Shown: piece after piece, positions 1 to 8,732 of the stretch
Position numbering within the stretch: position 1 is the first letter of the stretch
Layout: each line of letters starts with the position of its first letter
Source of the DNA: Falsihalocynthiibacter sp042445055
GTDB lineage: Bacteria > Pseudomonadota > Alphaproteobacteria > Rhodobacterales > Rhodobacteraceae
DNA length: 64,000 nucleotides
Assembly: GCF_042445055.1 (NCBI RefSeq)
Contig: NZ_CP170339.1
Location: 2,046,001-2,110,000, forward strand
Direction: 5' to 3'
Position numbers and translations under genes: made by a program
The notes under the pieces: generated by a model
Told to the model about the DNA's origin: nothing
The model's database searches: none
What the model saw: the letters and a program-made list of their open reading frames with translations, nothing else

Positions 1-2317
1 CTCCAACCACCGACGAAAGCGAACGCGCGCCAGTTCGTCCGTTTATCCAATGACCACGGCCATAGTTTTCGCCATCGCTCCAAATCCCGCGTGCGTTGGG
101 GAAATACGGGTACGGCCGCGCATCCCACGCCCAAACATGCGTGCGCTTCATATCGATCATCTGCACGCCGGTTTCATCACTAACGGGGTTATTTTCAGAC
201 GAATTCCAATAGGAATACATCGCCCGCAGGTACTGCATCTGAATCAGATCGTCGCGCGTTCCATCTGAATGGTTCGGCAGGCTACTCTCGCTTGATTTCA
301 CATCAACGAACTTGTTTGGCTGGTTCGTCGCCTTGTCCACCGCCGCACAACCGATCTCGGTAAACCAAATCGGCTTGCTCGCGGGCTGCCACGCTGTTGG
401 TTGAGCCTGCCGGACTCCACCTAAGCGGTTGTGGTGTGGGTTTGACCACCAGTTTCGAATATCCTTGTACCGCCACACCCAAGGCTCGTCATGCGCACCA
501 TCGGAAATCGAAGTGCGTATCTGTGCGGCACGGGCCTCGCGCGAGTGATAGTACCAATCATACCCCTCTCCTCCTTCGATGTTGGATTTCAGGTAATCGA
601 GATTATAGATACTGCCCCAATCGGCATCCAAATGATCCTGCCCATCGCGCCAATCCGAAAGCGGCATATAGTTATCGATTCCGATGAAATCGATGTCGTC
701 GCTCGCCCAAAGTGGATCAAGATGAAACAGCAAATCTCCAGAACCGTCCTGCGGATGATACCCGAAATATTCGCTCCAATCCGCCGCGTAGCCGATCTTG
801 GTAACAGGCCCAAGAATGCTCCGCACTTCGGCAGCGAGCGAAATCAGTTGCTCAACCGCAGGAAAACTCCCTCCCGCGCCTCGAATTTGCGTTAAGCCCC
901 GCATCTCCGACCCGACACAAAATCCGGATACACCGCCAGCCACGGCACATAAATGCGCGTAATGCAGGATAAAGCGTCGATACCCCCAATCATCTGCGCC
1001 CGTATAAACGACACCGGTTGCAGACTGCTGAAAATCAGACGCCATCGCGTCACCAAAGAACTGCGCAACCTCTGCTTCTGCAGCGGCAGTCTTGTCAGGA
1101 CTTCCACTCTTTGTTGGAGCAACCGATGTTGTAATCCGTCCACGCCACGGCAAAGCGGGTTGCTCCGAGTTCGGCGCATATGGGTTAGGAAGGCCATTCC
1201 CCGCGATCTGATCCATCAAGATAAATGGATAAAAAACAACAGATTGCCCCGCTTCGTTAATATCCCCAATCGCCTCAATCACCGATTGATCCGTAGGCGT
1301 TCCACCATAAATCGTGCGATCATCAACCTTGGCAATCTCATCGGCTTGGGCACGCACCACCCCCGAGACTTTCCACGGCATACCAACGCCGTCGACCTCT
1401 CTCTGTTCAACCTTGGGCTTTAGCTGGCAAGCATTTGAGCGCAGATCATCGCCAAACCAACTCACCACCATAGACACCGATTTGCACAACGGTAACTCAT
1501 CGCGCATGGCTTCCATTGAGGTCACAAAATCCGTGCGTCCCGATGGCGAATTTACATTCACAGAAACGTTCTGCCCTAACCCGTGCTCAAAGTGCACAGG
1601 GGTCGTCGCCAATGAATACTCTCCCGTTCCCGGAATGAGCGCGACACCTTCGATCGCGTTCACAGGATCATCTACTGCGTTCACCGCACCCTCTTGCGCA
1701 GGTCGCACAACTTCAAAAGTGAACTGTGGAAATCGATTGCCGAAACCCGCAAGCGGGAGATCCTCAAACACGACATATGCGATTCCGCGATAGGCAGGCA
1801 CATTTCCAGCGCCCTCAACCGCCTCCATTTTCGGGTCAGGCATTTGGTCTGCATGCCCCTTATAGACACGCATATTGAGGCTCTCGGTCGATTGTTCCAC
1901 ACCGTCCGCCCAAACGCGCCCTATGCGTGTAATCTCGCCCTCACAGACCGCGACCGCCGCGCTCACCGTATAGGAATAGCTGGTCACCGACGGCCCTTTA
2001 GGCGCGCCCTTGCCGCCGCTGCGTGTGGTGGTTTTGTCTTCTTTGAAGCGGCTAGACCAAATCACCTGCCCTGGAACGCGCATCCGCCCATAGACCTGAG
2101 TGATCGGCGTACCCTCGCTAGCCCCCATAATCCTGAAACGATCCACGCGGCCGGTTTCCACCGCTTGCGACCCAGCCCCCATCAGGCGCTGATCAATGGC
2201 ACGTCCAAGCGTCGCACCGACCGCGCGGCCAATGATTGCAGATGAAATGCCAAGCACCGCTCCGCCAAAGGACGCACCTAAGCTATAGCCAACCGCCGAA
2301 AGTACAATCGTCGCCAT
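1..2317 (-). CDS. GTA tail-tip/host-specificity protein (RcGTA g15-like), C-terminus cut by window edge
   Basis: Reading from the ATG at 2317, the minus-strand frame stays open to base 1 (about 772 codons), so the 3' part lies outside the window. The N-terminus is Gly/Ala-rich and hydrophobic. The middle (roughly residues 400-770) has the features of the GTA TIM-barrel/glycoside-hydrolase-like domain: FIGIDNYMPLSDWR, KPIWFTEIGCAA, and near the edge WAWDARPYPYFP and WSDGENYGRGHW. In Rhodobacter capsulatus GTA the homologue is the megatron protein at the baseplate tip, which contacts the recipient cell; full-length relatives are roughly 1,300 residues. The start overlaps the stop of the preceding peptidase gene (TAATG), so translation is probably coupled. 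The family assignment is confident; the exact receptor function is inferred from the family. Confidence 0.93.
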   Translation of the reverse strand, partial: MATIVLSAVGYSLGASFGGAVLGISSAIIGRAVGATLGRAIDQRLMGAGSQAVETGRVDRFRIMGASEGTPITQVYGRMRVPGQVIWSSRFKEDKTTTRSGGKGAPKGPSVTSYSYTVSAAVAVCEGEITRIGRVWADGVEQSTESLNMRVYKGHADQMPDPKMEAVEGAGNVPAYRGIAYVVFEDLPLAGFGNRFPQFTFEVVRPAQEGAVNAVDDPVNAIEGVALIPGTGEYSLATTPVHFEHGLGQNVSVNVNSPSGRTDFVTSMEAMRDELPLCKSVSMVVSWFGDDLRSNACQLKPKVEQREVDGVGMPWKVSGVVRAQADEIAKVDDRTIYGGTPTDQSVIEAIGDINEAGQSVVFYPFILMDQIAGNGLPNPYAPNSEQPALPWRGRITTSVAPTKSGSPDKTAAAEAEVAQFFGDAMASDFQQSATGVVYTGADDWGYRRFILHYAHLCAVAGGVSGFCVGSEMRGLTQIRGAGGSFPAVEQLISLAAEVRSILGPVTKIGYAADWSEYFGYHPQDGSGDLLFHLDPLWASDDIDFIGIDNYMPLSDWRDGQDHLDADWGSIYNLDYLKSNIEGGEGYDWYYHSREARAAQIRTSISDGAHDEPWVWRYKDIRNWWSNPHHNRLGGVRQAQPTAWQPASKPIWFTEIGCAAVDKATNQPNKFVDVKSSESSLPNHSDGTRDDLIQMQYLRAMYSYWNSSENNPVSDETGVQMIDMKRTHVWAWDARPYPYFPNARGIWSDGENYGRGHWINGRTGARSLSSVVG

Positions 2318-2757
2318 TAGGACCCCTCCTCGGGAAATTCAAAACGCGCCACCAATCGGCGCTTCCACGGGTCACTGAGCGGGCTTTCAACCACTTCATG
2401 TCCCGAATATGCATGGATAAAGCTCGGCGCGTCGCCAACATTCCCCTGTATTCCGAGGTGCTTGGCAACAGCGCCAGAACGCATCCGAAACAGAATGACG
2501 TCACCCGTTTCTGCGCATTCCAGTGGTTTCTCACGCAGGGTTTCGCGCGCGGCGTACAAAAGCGCCTCGTCGCCCTGCGGCTCATTCCAATCAGCCGTGT
2601 ACGCGGGCACGGGCATTGGCTCCGCCCCCAGTAATTCACGCCAAACACCCCGCAATAGCCCAAGGCAATCCGTCCCCGCCCCTTTGACCGAAGCCTGATG
2701 GCAATACGGCGTTCCAATCCACCCGCGTGCTGCGCCAGCAACCTCATCGCGCCGCAT
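2317..2757 (-). CDS. GTA NlpC/P60-type cell-wall peptidase (g14-like)
   Basis: This 146-residue protein has the NlpC/P60 layout: GTPYCHQASVKGAGTDCLGLLRG carries the nucleophile Cys31, KHLGIQG supplies His100, and His115 follows in FIHAYSG. In tailed particles such enzymes sit at the tail tip and cut peptidoglycan so that DNA can pass into the recipient's periplasm. Length matches GTA peptidases (about 145-150 residues). Its ATG shares bases with the stop of the hub gene (TGATG), and its own stop overlaps the ATG of the tail-tip gene, giving a three-gene coupled block (g13-g14-g15). The cut site in peptidoglycan cannot be read from the sequence. Confidence 0.93.
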   Translation of the reverse strand: MRRDEVAGAARGWIGTPYCHQASVKGAGTDCLGLLRGVWRELLGAEPMPVPAYTADWNEPQGDEALLYAARETLREKPLECAETGDVILFRMRSGAVAKHLGIQGNVGDAPSFIHAYSGHEVVESPLSDPWKRRLVARFEFPEEGS

Positions 2758-3668
2758 CAGTTCACGTCTCCAGTGTCTGAAAGACTGATCCGTTTTCCAC
2801 CGTCATTCACGTCCTGACTAGATGGATAGCTAATGAGCCAATCCTCCCCTGGAATATCCGGAAATCCTTGATAGTTCAGAAAGTTAAGGAACTTTAGCTT
2901 ACAAGTCTCTGCACGTTTATCGCACCCTGCTTCAAAGCGAACCCGATCCCCACGCTTCACCGGAAGCCGCAGCGCCTCCCAAAGCTCGATCATTCGCCCA
3001 TCATCAGAAAGTCGGTCGTTCTTTATGAATCCGACAAGCCCTTTAGCCGCGCCGCTCAAAACCTCAAAGCGCCCGCGCTCGAACCAACGATCATCAAACC
3101 CGAGAAAATCGTCAAATTTCAAAACCCGCGCGTCCTCAACAACTTCAACTTCGCGCTCCTCAAAGTACCCGAGTGTCGTCATATCAAATCGACAGCTCGT
3201 ATCCCCCAGCACAGCCGCGCACGGCTTTTGGTAACTCCGCCCCTGAGGTTGGTTGAGCACCTCCGTCAGTCCGCGCAATTCTGCCTGAAACGCGCCATCT
3301 GCGCGACTTAGCTCACCAATTGAACCGCGAAACTGCAAATGCCGCTCTTCAGGGTTGGCCCAGTTCACCAACCACGCCAGAACTTCTGCGCCATCATAAC
3401 GACCTGCGGCGATATCCTCTTCGCGAATGGTCGCGCTGTTGAGTGCGCCTAGTGCCTCACTGTTATCCACCGCAAGGCCGGTCGTTTGTTGCAAAGCACG
3501 CGCGCTCAGACCCGTGTTCGCAAGGAACTCGATATCTTCAAATCTCAGGTCTTCGTCATGATCCGTAAACCCAAGCGTCACGCCATCCACGCGTTTCACC
3601 GCCCAACAACGGCTTACGCTCGTGACACCTGTCTTCAGATGCGCTTCAAATTCAGGTGAAATAGCCAT
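2757..3668 (-). CDS. GTA baseplate hub protein, DUF2163 (g13-like)
   Basis: This 303-residue protein matches the DUF2163/phage BR0599 family, the hub of GTA and related siphovirus tails. I start it at the ATG at 3668, which forms TGATG with the stop of g12; an in-frame TTG one codon earlier is less likely. Typical features are the N-terminal WAVKRVDGVTLGFTDHDEDL and the C-terminal CDKRAETCKLKFLN followed by FQGFP-like text (YQGFPDIPGEDWL). Four C-terminal-half cysteines at 150, 159, 249 and 256 are arranged as two C-x(n)-C pairs; to my knowledge hub proteins of this family bind an iron-sulphur cluster, so these are the likely ligands. Another cysteine, Cys21, lies outside that set. Confidence 0.92.
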   Translation of the reverse strand: MAISPEFEAHLKTGVTSVSRCWAVKRVDGVTLGFTDHDEDLRFEDIEFLANTGLSARALQQTTGLAVDNSEALGALNSATIREEDIAAGRYDGAEVLAWLVNWANPEERHLQFRGSIGELSRADGAFQAELRGLTEVLNQPQGRSYQKPCAAVLGDTSCRFDMTTLGYFEEREVEVVEDARVLKFDDFLGFDDRWFERGRFEVLSGAAKGLVGFIKNDRLSDDGRMIELWEALRLPVKRGDRVRFEAGCDKRAETCKLKFLNFLNYQGFPDIPGEDWLISYPSSQDVNDGGKRISLSDTGDVN

Positions 3669-4300
3669 CAAACACGCACCTCCACAATCGGTACATTCGG
3701 GACATCACCCGCTTGAAAACTCGCAACGGATGTATGGATGCGATCGGCATCAAATCGAACAGGTACGTCGAATTCAAACCCAGCCGTAATCGCAACTCCC
3801 TGCGCTGGTGGATGGGCAAAAGTGACTATGCCACTTGCGTAATCGACATCAAAATCAATGGTCTCCTGTAACGGATCACCCTGAATACCAACGCGAACCG
3901 TACCCTCCACGGGCTTCGATATCGGGCGCTGATAGGTGTGCGATCCCGATTCATATGTCTTGCTAAGTGACCTAGTTTTCGTCACCCCATCGCCATGCCC
4001 GATGATCTGATCTTCGAAATCGACCTCGGCAGAAGGGCGCGCGGATTTAAAGTCTGACCAGTCTTTCCAACGGAACCCATAGAGCTGCCCACGGCGCGCC
4101 TCAAAAAACGCAATAAGCACCTCGACGTCATCCAATGAACGCATCCCGACACCCGCGTCATAGCGCCGACGCGAATGTGCCCAAGGCGTATTTCGTTCCT
4201 CAAAACCGTTTGCAAGCGTCACGACGTCCGTTTTGCGCTCGGGACCGCCAACTGACCCGAAACTCAGGGTCGCAGGAAATCTAACCTCATGAAAATTCAT
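3668..4300 (-). CDS. GTA distal tail protein, DUF2460 (g12-like)
   Basis: This 210-residue protein opens with FHEVRFPATLSFGSVGGPERKT and contains RRRYDAGVGMRSLDDVEVLIAFFEARRG, then GFRWKDWSDFKS, all characteristic of the DUF2460 distal tail (Dit-like) family of GTAs and HK97-like phages. It forms the ring joining the tail tube to the hub. A ribosome-binding site (AGGA) lies six bases before the ATG at 4300. The stop overlaps the ATG of the hub gene. Its length is normal for the family and no defect is seen. Confidence 0.93.
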   Translation of the reverse strand: MNFHEVRFPATLSFGSVGGPERKTDVVTLANGFEERNTPWAHSRRRYDAGVGMRSLDDVEVLIAFFEARRGQLYGFRWKDWSDFKSARPSAEVDFEDQIIGHGDGVTKTRSLSKTYESGSHTYQRPISKPVEGTVRVGIQGDPLQETIDFDVDYASGIVTFAHPPAQGVAITAGFEFDVPVRFDADRIHTSVASFQAGDVPNVPIVEVRV

Positions 4301-4312
4301 CTTTATTCCTCC

Positions 4313-4978
4313 CTATGCGTTGCGCTGGCCGCGACCGATTGCACGGCTCAACTGCGCCGCGATCTGTCCCTGACTTCGCTGAAAACCCTGCACATCGGGC
4401 GTCGTAATATTCATCGTCACACTAATGGGCCGCCCGCCGCCCTGCGTGCGCACACCGAGGCTTCCGTCCGCGCCACGCGCCAAGGGCATGATCGCCTCAG
4501 GGCCCGCTTCCCCCATAAGGCCAAATCCGCCACGCATCGGGAAGTTAGTGGGGCCAGAAATCACACCGCCCTTGGCAAACGGCATAACCTTGCCCTGCGT
4601 GAACGCCCCGCCGCTTTCAAACGGCATGACACCTGACATGGCCCGATCAACCGTACTCGCCAAAATCCCGCCAAGCTGATTGGTCACAGGCTTCATCGCC
4701 GCAGCATAGGCCGTGTCGATCATCGACTGCGCCACCGTATTCAACGCATCCGAGAGCTTCATCCCGTCAAACACCAACCCGTCGAACGCACGCCGCAATC
4801 CGCGACCAATTCCTTTGGAAAGCGTATCGACTTCTGATCCTGTCGCACTCAGGGTTTCGCGCATCTTCACAAGTTCCGCATCGAATGCCGCCGCCATCAC
4901 AACGGCACCGCTCATACTGCCCTCCAAGGCATCAACCTTGTCGTCAAACTGGCCAATGCCATCCACATCTCTGGTCAT
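4313..4978 (-). CDS. GTA tail tape measure protein (g11-like)
   Basis: This is a short tape measure of about 221 residues, as expected for the short GTA tail; normal siphophage tape measures are several times longer. The first half is a predicted amphipathic helical region (FDAELVKMRETLSATGSEVDTLSKGIGR). It is followed by a Gly-rich segment with MPFESGGAFTQGKVMPFAKGGVISGP and GFGLMGEAGPEAIMPLARG, the C-terminal signature of lambda-type and GTA tape measures. I use the ATG at 4978; a GTG directly before it is also possible. The gene lies between the two tail-chaperone genes and the distal tail gene. Confidence 0.9.
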   Translation of the reverse strand: MTRDVDGIGQFDDKVDALEGSMSGAVVMAAAFDAELVKMRETLSATGSEVDTLSKGIGRGLRRAFDGLVFDGMKLSDALNTVAQSMIDTAYAAAMKPVTNQLGGILASTVDRAMSGVMPFESGGAFTQGKVMPFAKGGVISGPTNFPMRGGFGLMGEAGPEAIMPLARGADGSLGVRTQGGGRPISVTMNITTPDVQGFQRSQGQIAAQLSRAIGRGQRNA

Positions 4979-5001
4979 CACACACCCTTTTTTCTCGGTG
5001 G

Positions 5002-5202
5002 TTAGTCTGTTTTGTCGGGATAAAGCTGCGAGAGCGCCTCAAGACGATCGCGGTTCAGCGGCGCGGTTCTCTCGTCGCTGCCAAGCATCAACAACAACTC
5101 CGCGGGGGTTAACCGCCAGAACTCCTCTGGCCTAAGCCCAAGCCCCCGAAGCCCGGCCCGCATAAGTGCGGCCCAATCCATTCCGCCCGAACCCGCCGCC
5201 AT
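5002..5202 (-). CDS. GTA tail assembly protein, rcc01693 family (g10.1-like)
   Basis: This small protein of 66 residues contains MDWAALMRAGLRGLGLRPEEFWRLTPAELLLMLG, the hallmark of the rcc01693 (g10.1) family found only in GTA clusters and related prophages. By position it corresponds to the downstream partner of the tail chaperone pair (lambda gpG/gpT arrangement). Here it is a separate reading frame that starts at the TAATG overlap with g10, so no ribosomal frameshift is required. It probably helps wrap the tape measure during tail assembly; this role is inferred from synteny. Confidence 0.88.
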   Translation of the reverse strand: MAAGSGGMDWAALMRAGLRGLGLRPEEFWRLTPAELLLMLGSDERTAPLNRDRLEALSQLYPDKTD

Positions 5203-5537
5203 TATGGCGCGCTCTCTTGGGGACGCTCAGGCACGGTAAACGCAACGGCGAGGAGTTGCGCGGCAACCTGCGCCGCCACAATCGGCCCACCCTTTATCTC
5301 CGCTCGCAAAAGGTCCTCCGCGACACCGGTCCACCCGCCACCACGCAACCCAGCTACGATTAGCTGAAGCACATCACGCGTTGCGTATTTCCCCGCCTCA
5401 AACCGCGCCACAAGATCAATCAACGTCCCCGTTTCTAGGTTCGCTTCCAGCTCCGCCAACGCTCCAAGCGTCAGCTTCAAAACGCGCTCTTCGCCATCCA
5501 GCGTCAACGCGACTTCGCCCGCCCACGGATTCGCCAT
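5202..5537 (-). CDS. GTA tail chaperone-like protein (g10-like)
   Basis: This protein of 111 residues begins MANPWAGEVALTLDGEERVLKLTLGALAELEANLETGTLIDLVARFEAGKYATRDVLQLIVAGLRGGGW, the pattern of the GTA gene-transfer-agent TA0-cysteine-like/DUF3356 family encoded between the tail tube and tape measure genes. The ATG at 5537 shares a base with the stop of the tail tube gene (TGATG). An in-frame GTG precedes it directly and cannot be excluded. It acts in tail assembly by position; it is not a structural component that can be identified from motif alone. Confidence 0.88.
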   Translation of the reverse strand: MANPWAGEVALTLDGEERVLKLTLGALAELEANLETGTLIDLVARFEAGKYATRDVLQLIVAGLRGGGWTGVAEDLLRAEIKGGPIVAAQVAAQLLAVAFTVPERPQESAP

Positions 5538-5950
5538 CACAGCGCCGTGAACGCCAACGCACCCGCCGACGCCATCGACAACTCATACGTGGCCTCGCCA
5601 TTGTGGCTGCCCGAATACTCGATCGAACTCACCTGAAAGGCACCTTCCACCACGCCAAAATCGGGAATAATCACCTGAAAATTGGGCGTCTCACCATCAA
5701 AGAAAATCTGGCGCGCACGCTCGTCCGTGCCTTCATCCTTAAAAATCCCTGAGCCGCTGATCGAAGCGGTTTTCACACCCGCCCCCGCCAACAGTTCACG
5801 CCACCCGCCTTGGCTCTCAAGGCTAGTGACATCAACGCTCTCTGCGTTGAAACTAATGCGTGTGGCACGCAGGCCCGCTATCGTTTCAAACAAGCCACCG
5901 CCTGTCATGTCGAGCTTGATAAGAAGGTCTTTGCCGTTTTGGGCTACCAT
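5537..5950 (-). CDS. GTA major tail tube protein (g9-like)
   Basis: This 137-residue protein (MVAQNGKDLLIKLDMTGGGLFETIAGLRATRISFNAESVDVTSLESQGGWRELL) belongs to the phage major tail protein, TP901-1 family, that polymerises into the GTA tail tube. The ATG at 5950 lies eight bases after a GGAG ribosome-binding site; a TTG two codons upstream is too close to that site. Its neighbours are the tail terminator upstream and the tail chaperones downstream, as in RcGTA. Length and composition are typical. Confidence 0.92.
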   Translation of the reverse strand: MVAQNGKDLLIKLDMTGGGLFETIAGLRATRISFNAESVDVTSLESQGGWRELLAGAGVKTASISGSGIFKDEGTDERARQIFFDGETPNFQVIIPDFGVVEGAFQVSSIEYSGSHNGEATYELSMASAGALAFTAL

Positions 5951-5972
5951 GGCCAATTCTCCGTTTTTTGGA

Positions 5973-6383
5973 TTAGTTGTCTTCCACGCGGGCGTGAAAT
6001 CTCAGATCAATACGGCGGGTCCCGCCATCTCCTACGCGTCGCGCTGTGGCTCGTTCAAAGTTCAGGTAAATTAGCGTCCCGCGGCTCAGCAAAAGTTCCG
6101 CCTCCGCAACGCAATCCGATACCGCCGCCGCAACCTGCTTGGCAGTCTGAAAACCGGCCGCATCAGTCACGATACTGATCGTAAACATATGAAGTGCCCC
6201 ACGCGCAGAACCATCGGACCTGTCCCGCACATCTTCGGGGCCTAAGCTCACATAAGTCGCGGGCAACGTCCCCGTCGGGGGATTGTCATAAATCGCCCCA
6301 CCAACCAGCGCCGACAACGCATTATCTGCTGCTAGTTTCTGGTAAACCGCCGACTGCAACGCGGCCGAAACACCATAACTCAT
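5973..6383 (-). CDS. GTA tail terminator, DUF3168 (g8-like)
   Basis: This 136-residue protein contains ALQSAVYQKLAADNALSALVGGAIYDNPPTGTLPATYVSLGPEDVRDRSDGSARGALHMFTISI, a clear DUF3168 signature (HK97 gp10-like/tail completion family). It closes the top of the tail tube and joins it to the head connector. Its ATG overlaps the stop of g7 by four bases (ATGA). The C-terminus (DLRFHARVEDN) is normal for the family. Confidence 0.92.
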   Translation of the reverse strand: MSYGVSAALQSAVYQKLAADNALSALVGGAIYDNPPTGTLPATYVSLGPEDVRDRSDGSARGALHMFTISIVTDAAGFQTAKQVAAAVSDCVAEAELLLSRGTLIYLNFERATARRVGDGGTRRIDLRFHARVEDN

Positions 6384-6718
6384 GACACCACCTCTTCTTG
6401 CGCAAGACAGATCAAATACCGTGCCGAACTATCGGCCTCTCGCACCGCTTGAATGCGGTAAACGCGCGCTCCATCCACAAATCGCTGATCGGGCTTTGGT
6501 CGACTTGCCGCACCAAACGGCGCTGCCCGAACGGTAATCTTTAGCGTCGTCGCCGATACTGTCAGGAAATTTCCCGCTTTCTCACGCGATGACCCCGCCT
6601 TGATCGCCGCCCAGAGTGTGCCCTGCGGCTCCCATGTCTCGACGTATCCGCCAGCGCCATCGGCAACACGCTTCGGCGCCTCTAGAATCAAGCGTTTATT
6701 CAGGTTGGGAACGCTCAT
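6380..6718 (-). CDS. GTA head-tail stopper/closure protein (g7-like)
   Basis: This 112-residue protein (LNKRLILEAPKRVADGAGGYVETWEPQGTLWAAIKAGSSREK, then VDGARVYRIQAVREAD) matches the phage head-tail adaptor/SPP1 gp16-like family. In GTA particles it is the stopper ring below the adaptor that holds packaged DNA in the head. It overlaps both neighbours by four bases (ATGA at each junction), so g6-g7-g8 are translationally coupled. Confidence 0.9.
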   Translation of the reverse strand: MSVPNLNKRLILEAPKRVADGAGGYVETWEPQGTLWAAIKAGSSREKAGNFLTVSATTLKITVRAAPFGAASRPKPDQRFVDGARVYRIQAVREADSSARYLICLAQEEVVS

Positions 6719-7314
6719 GCCACGCGCCCCCCGAGGATACGAACGGTGCGGTATGGCTCAAGGAGTGCCGCCACCCCGAACGGCATATCCGCCCTATTCA
6801 TCTCAGCTTCGGTGCGATGCTCGTAATAATGCGCAGCCAGCAATAACATCGCACGCCCAAGGTCCGCCGGAACAGCCTCCCAGCTCTCGCCAAAGCCCGC
6901 GCGAAACGCGACTTCTGCAAAACCTCCAAGCGGAATTGACGCAAGACAACCACCCGTGGCCAATATCTTGGGCCTATGCGTGTCGCGCTGAAGCACATAA
7001 CGCGCGGGATCAATCAGCATCTCATCGCCCACACGATCCACCGTCCGCAGGCTCAGAATCTCGGAAACAGGTGCCACAGGCATTGCCTGCTCGCCCAAAT
7101 TCCGCCACCGCGAGAGTTGCCAGCTAAACACCCGCTCAATAATAACCTTACCGGTGCGCGCCTCAATCGCCGCCATCGCAGAGCGAAGAGCCGCCTCTAA
7201 AACCGTGTCCTGATACCCGTCATCGGCAAACCCGGTTCCCAAACGCAAGTGATCCTTGAACGCCTGAAGGGGCAATGCCTCGGTCGGAACTGTTGTCTGC
7301 TCGATCGTCATCAT
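6715..7314 (-). CDS. GTA head-tail connector/adaptor (g6-like)
   Basis: This protein is 199 residues from the ATG at 7314, chosen because GGAG lies six bases upstream; an upstream in-frame start at 7359 would run through a strong hairpin. The text (LPLQAFKDHLRLGTGFADDGYQDTVLEAALRSAMAAIEARTGKVIIERVFSWQLSRW) is that of the phiE125 gp8/GTA connector family. It forms the adaptor ring under the portal. The C-terminus (MPFGVAALLEPYRTVRILGGRVA) is the conserved end of the family and overlaps the g7 start. Confidence 0.92.
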   Translation of the reverse strand: MMTIEQTTVPTEALPLQAFKDHLRLGTGFADDGYQDTVLEAALRSAMAAIEARTGKVIIERVFSWQLSRWRNLGEQAMPVAPVSEILSLRTVDRVGDEMLIDPARYVLQRDTHRPKILATGGCLASIPLGGFAEVAFRAGFGESWEAVPADLGRAMLLLAAHYYEHRTEAEMNRADMPFGVAALLEPYRTVRILGGRVA

Positions 7315-7349
7315 GGAAAACTCCAAACTTCTGTTTCTGTCTGATTGTC

Positions 7350-7370
7350 GGGGGGCCACATCGGCCCCCC
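7350..7370. other. Strong GC hairpin in the capsid-connector gap
   Basis: An 8-bp perfect inverted repeat, GGGGGGCC-ACATC-GGCCCCCC, lies in the 179-bp gap between the capsid gene and g6. On the transcribed minus strand it is not followed by a T tract, so it is not a standard terminator. It could stabilise the 3' end of the abundant capsid message or reduce expression of the downstream genes; both ideas are inference. Nothing else recognisable lies between 7315 and 7493. Confidence 0.6.
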
Positions 7371-7493
7371 AATCCCCTCAAATGGGCGTGCACCGATCAC
7401 ATCGCTCGGACGGAGGGGAGCAGCTAGACGACGCAACTAAAGATGCACGCCCGCTTGCCCCTCCCAACCAAGGGAGGGACCATTCACCAAGAC

Positions 7494-8696
7494 CTAAGTT
7501 TCGGAGAATTTCAGAAGCTTGATCGCCGCAAAGTCGCTCACATCGCCGCCAACACGTTTCGTCGCATAGAAAAGCACGTTCGGCTTGGCCGAGAACGGAT
7601 CGCGCAACACACGAAGATCTGGGCGCTCTGCAATGGTGTAACCGTTCGAGAAATCACCAAACGCAATCGCATTCGCGCCGGACGCAATGTCGGGCATATC
7701 CTCGGCAATCATGACCGGATAGCCCATCAAACGCGCAGGTTCACCAGCCTGAAGCCCATCGCTCCAAAGGAAACGACCATCCGCATCCTTCATCTTGCGC
7801 ACAGCACCTGCGGTCTTGGAGTTCATGACAAACGTCGCATTCGCGCGGTACTCGGCACCCAGTGCATAGACCAGATCAACAATCGCATCCGAAGCATTCA
7901 CCGAGGCAAAATCCGCATCCTGCCCGCTGGCAACATACCCAAGGTTACCCCAAGACCAGGAAGAGTTCGGAACCACAGATTTCGTCAAGAAACCCGTGGG
8001 CTTATCAATGCCATCACCGTTGATAAAAGCCGCAGCCTCAGCACGTGCAAACTTGTCCGCAATGCGCCCCGCAAGCCAGCCCTCAATATCAAAAGCCGCA
8101 TCATCCAACAGACGCTGAGAGGCCTTTGGCAACGCCGAAAGCTCATGCAGCGGAATTGCAATACGATCAAACGTCGGCGAAGTCGTCTCGGTAACGGCAC
8201 CCACTTCGCTCGCCCAACCAGTGCCAACCTCTGTGTGGTCCACAATCACGTCATAGGACGTCGCCTCTACCTCAACGACCGTCGCAATAGAACGGATCGA
8301 AGCTGTGGCATAAAGCACGCCCTTGATCGTGTCGGACGTCTTTGGATCCACCAGATAGCCACCCTCCGCAGAGACCGCCGTATTCATCGACTTACCCGCA
8401 AGCTCAAGGCCGCGCAGCGCATCGTCGTCCCCCACGCGCAAATAGGCGTCAAATGCCTTCTGATGTGGCGCATCCGCATCGGCAGCCGCCGACAAAACAG
8501 GGCGTTGGGCAGTCATGTGTTTACGTTCCAGCATAGTAAGTCGCTCTTCCTGTGATTGAAGTTGGGATTTCGTTTCGTTCGTTAAGTTTCTGATATCGCT
8601 CACGAAGCCGGTCAGCGCGGTCTTTACCTCCGCGGCCGGCGACAGGCCGTCAGACACAGCTGTCCCGGCCCGAGCCCTTGTCTCGATTTTGCTCAT
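7494..8696 (-). CDS. GTA major capsid protein, HK97 fold (g5-like)
   Basis: This 400-residue HK97-type capsid precursor has a charged, probably coiled-coil N-terminal scaffold-like delta region (residues about 20-65: TALTGFVSDIRNLTNETKSQLQSQEERLTMLERK). The shell domain follows with SAEGGYLVDPKTSDTIKGVLYATASIRSIATVVEV, a P-domain/E-loop region, PKASQRLLDDAAFDIEGWLAGRIADKFARAEAAAFINGDG, and the C-terminal GYPVMIAEDMPDIASGANAIAFGDFSNGYTIAERP. The N-terminal part is expected to be removed by the protease encoded just upstream. The ATG at 8696 is well placed. It shows no sign of decay. Confidence 0.95.
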   Translation of the reverse strand: MSKIETRARAGTAVSDGLSPAAEVKTALTGFVSDIRNLTNETKSQLQSQEERLTMLERKHMTAQRPVLSAAADADAPHQKAFDAYLRVGDDDALRGLELAGKSMNTAVSAEGGYLVDPKTSDTIKGVLYATASIRSIATVVEVEATSYDVIVDHTEVGTGWASEVGAVTETTSPTFDRIAIPLHELSALPKASQRLLDDAAFDIEGWLAGRIADKFARAEAAAFINGDGIDKPTGFLTKSVVPNSSWSWGNLGYVASGQDADFASVNASDAIVDLVYALGAEYRANATFVMNSKTAGAVRKMKDADGRFLWSDGLQAGEPARLMGYPVMIAEDMPDIASGANAIAFGDFSNGYTIAERPDLRVLRDPFSAKPNVLFYATKRVGGDVSDFAAIKLLKFSET

Positions 8697-8732
8697 TCAA
8701 CAATCCTGTTTGAGAGAGGTTAGATCGCTGGC

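Noticed and set aside
7443..8555. Plus-strand frame of 370 codons
   Set aside because: It lies opposite the GTA capsid gene and reads as an Arg/His-rich shadow without domains.
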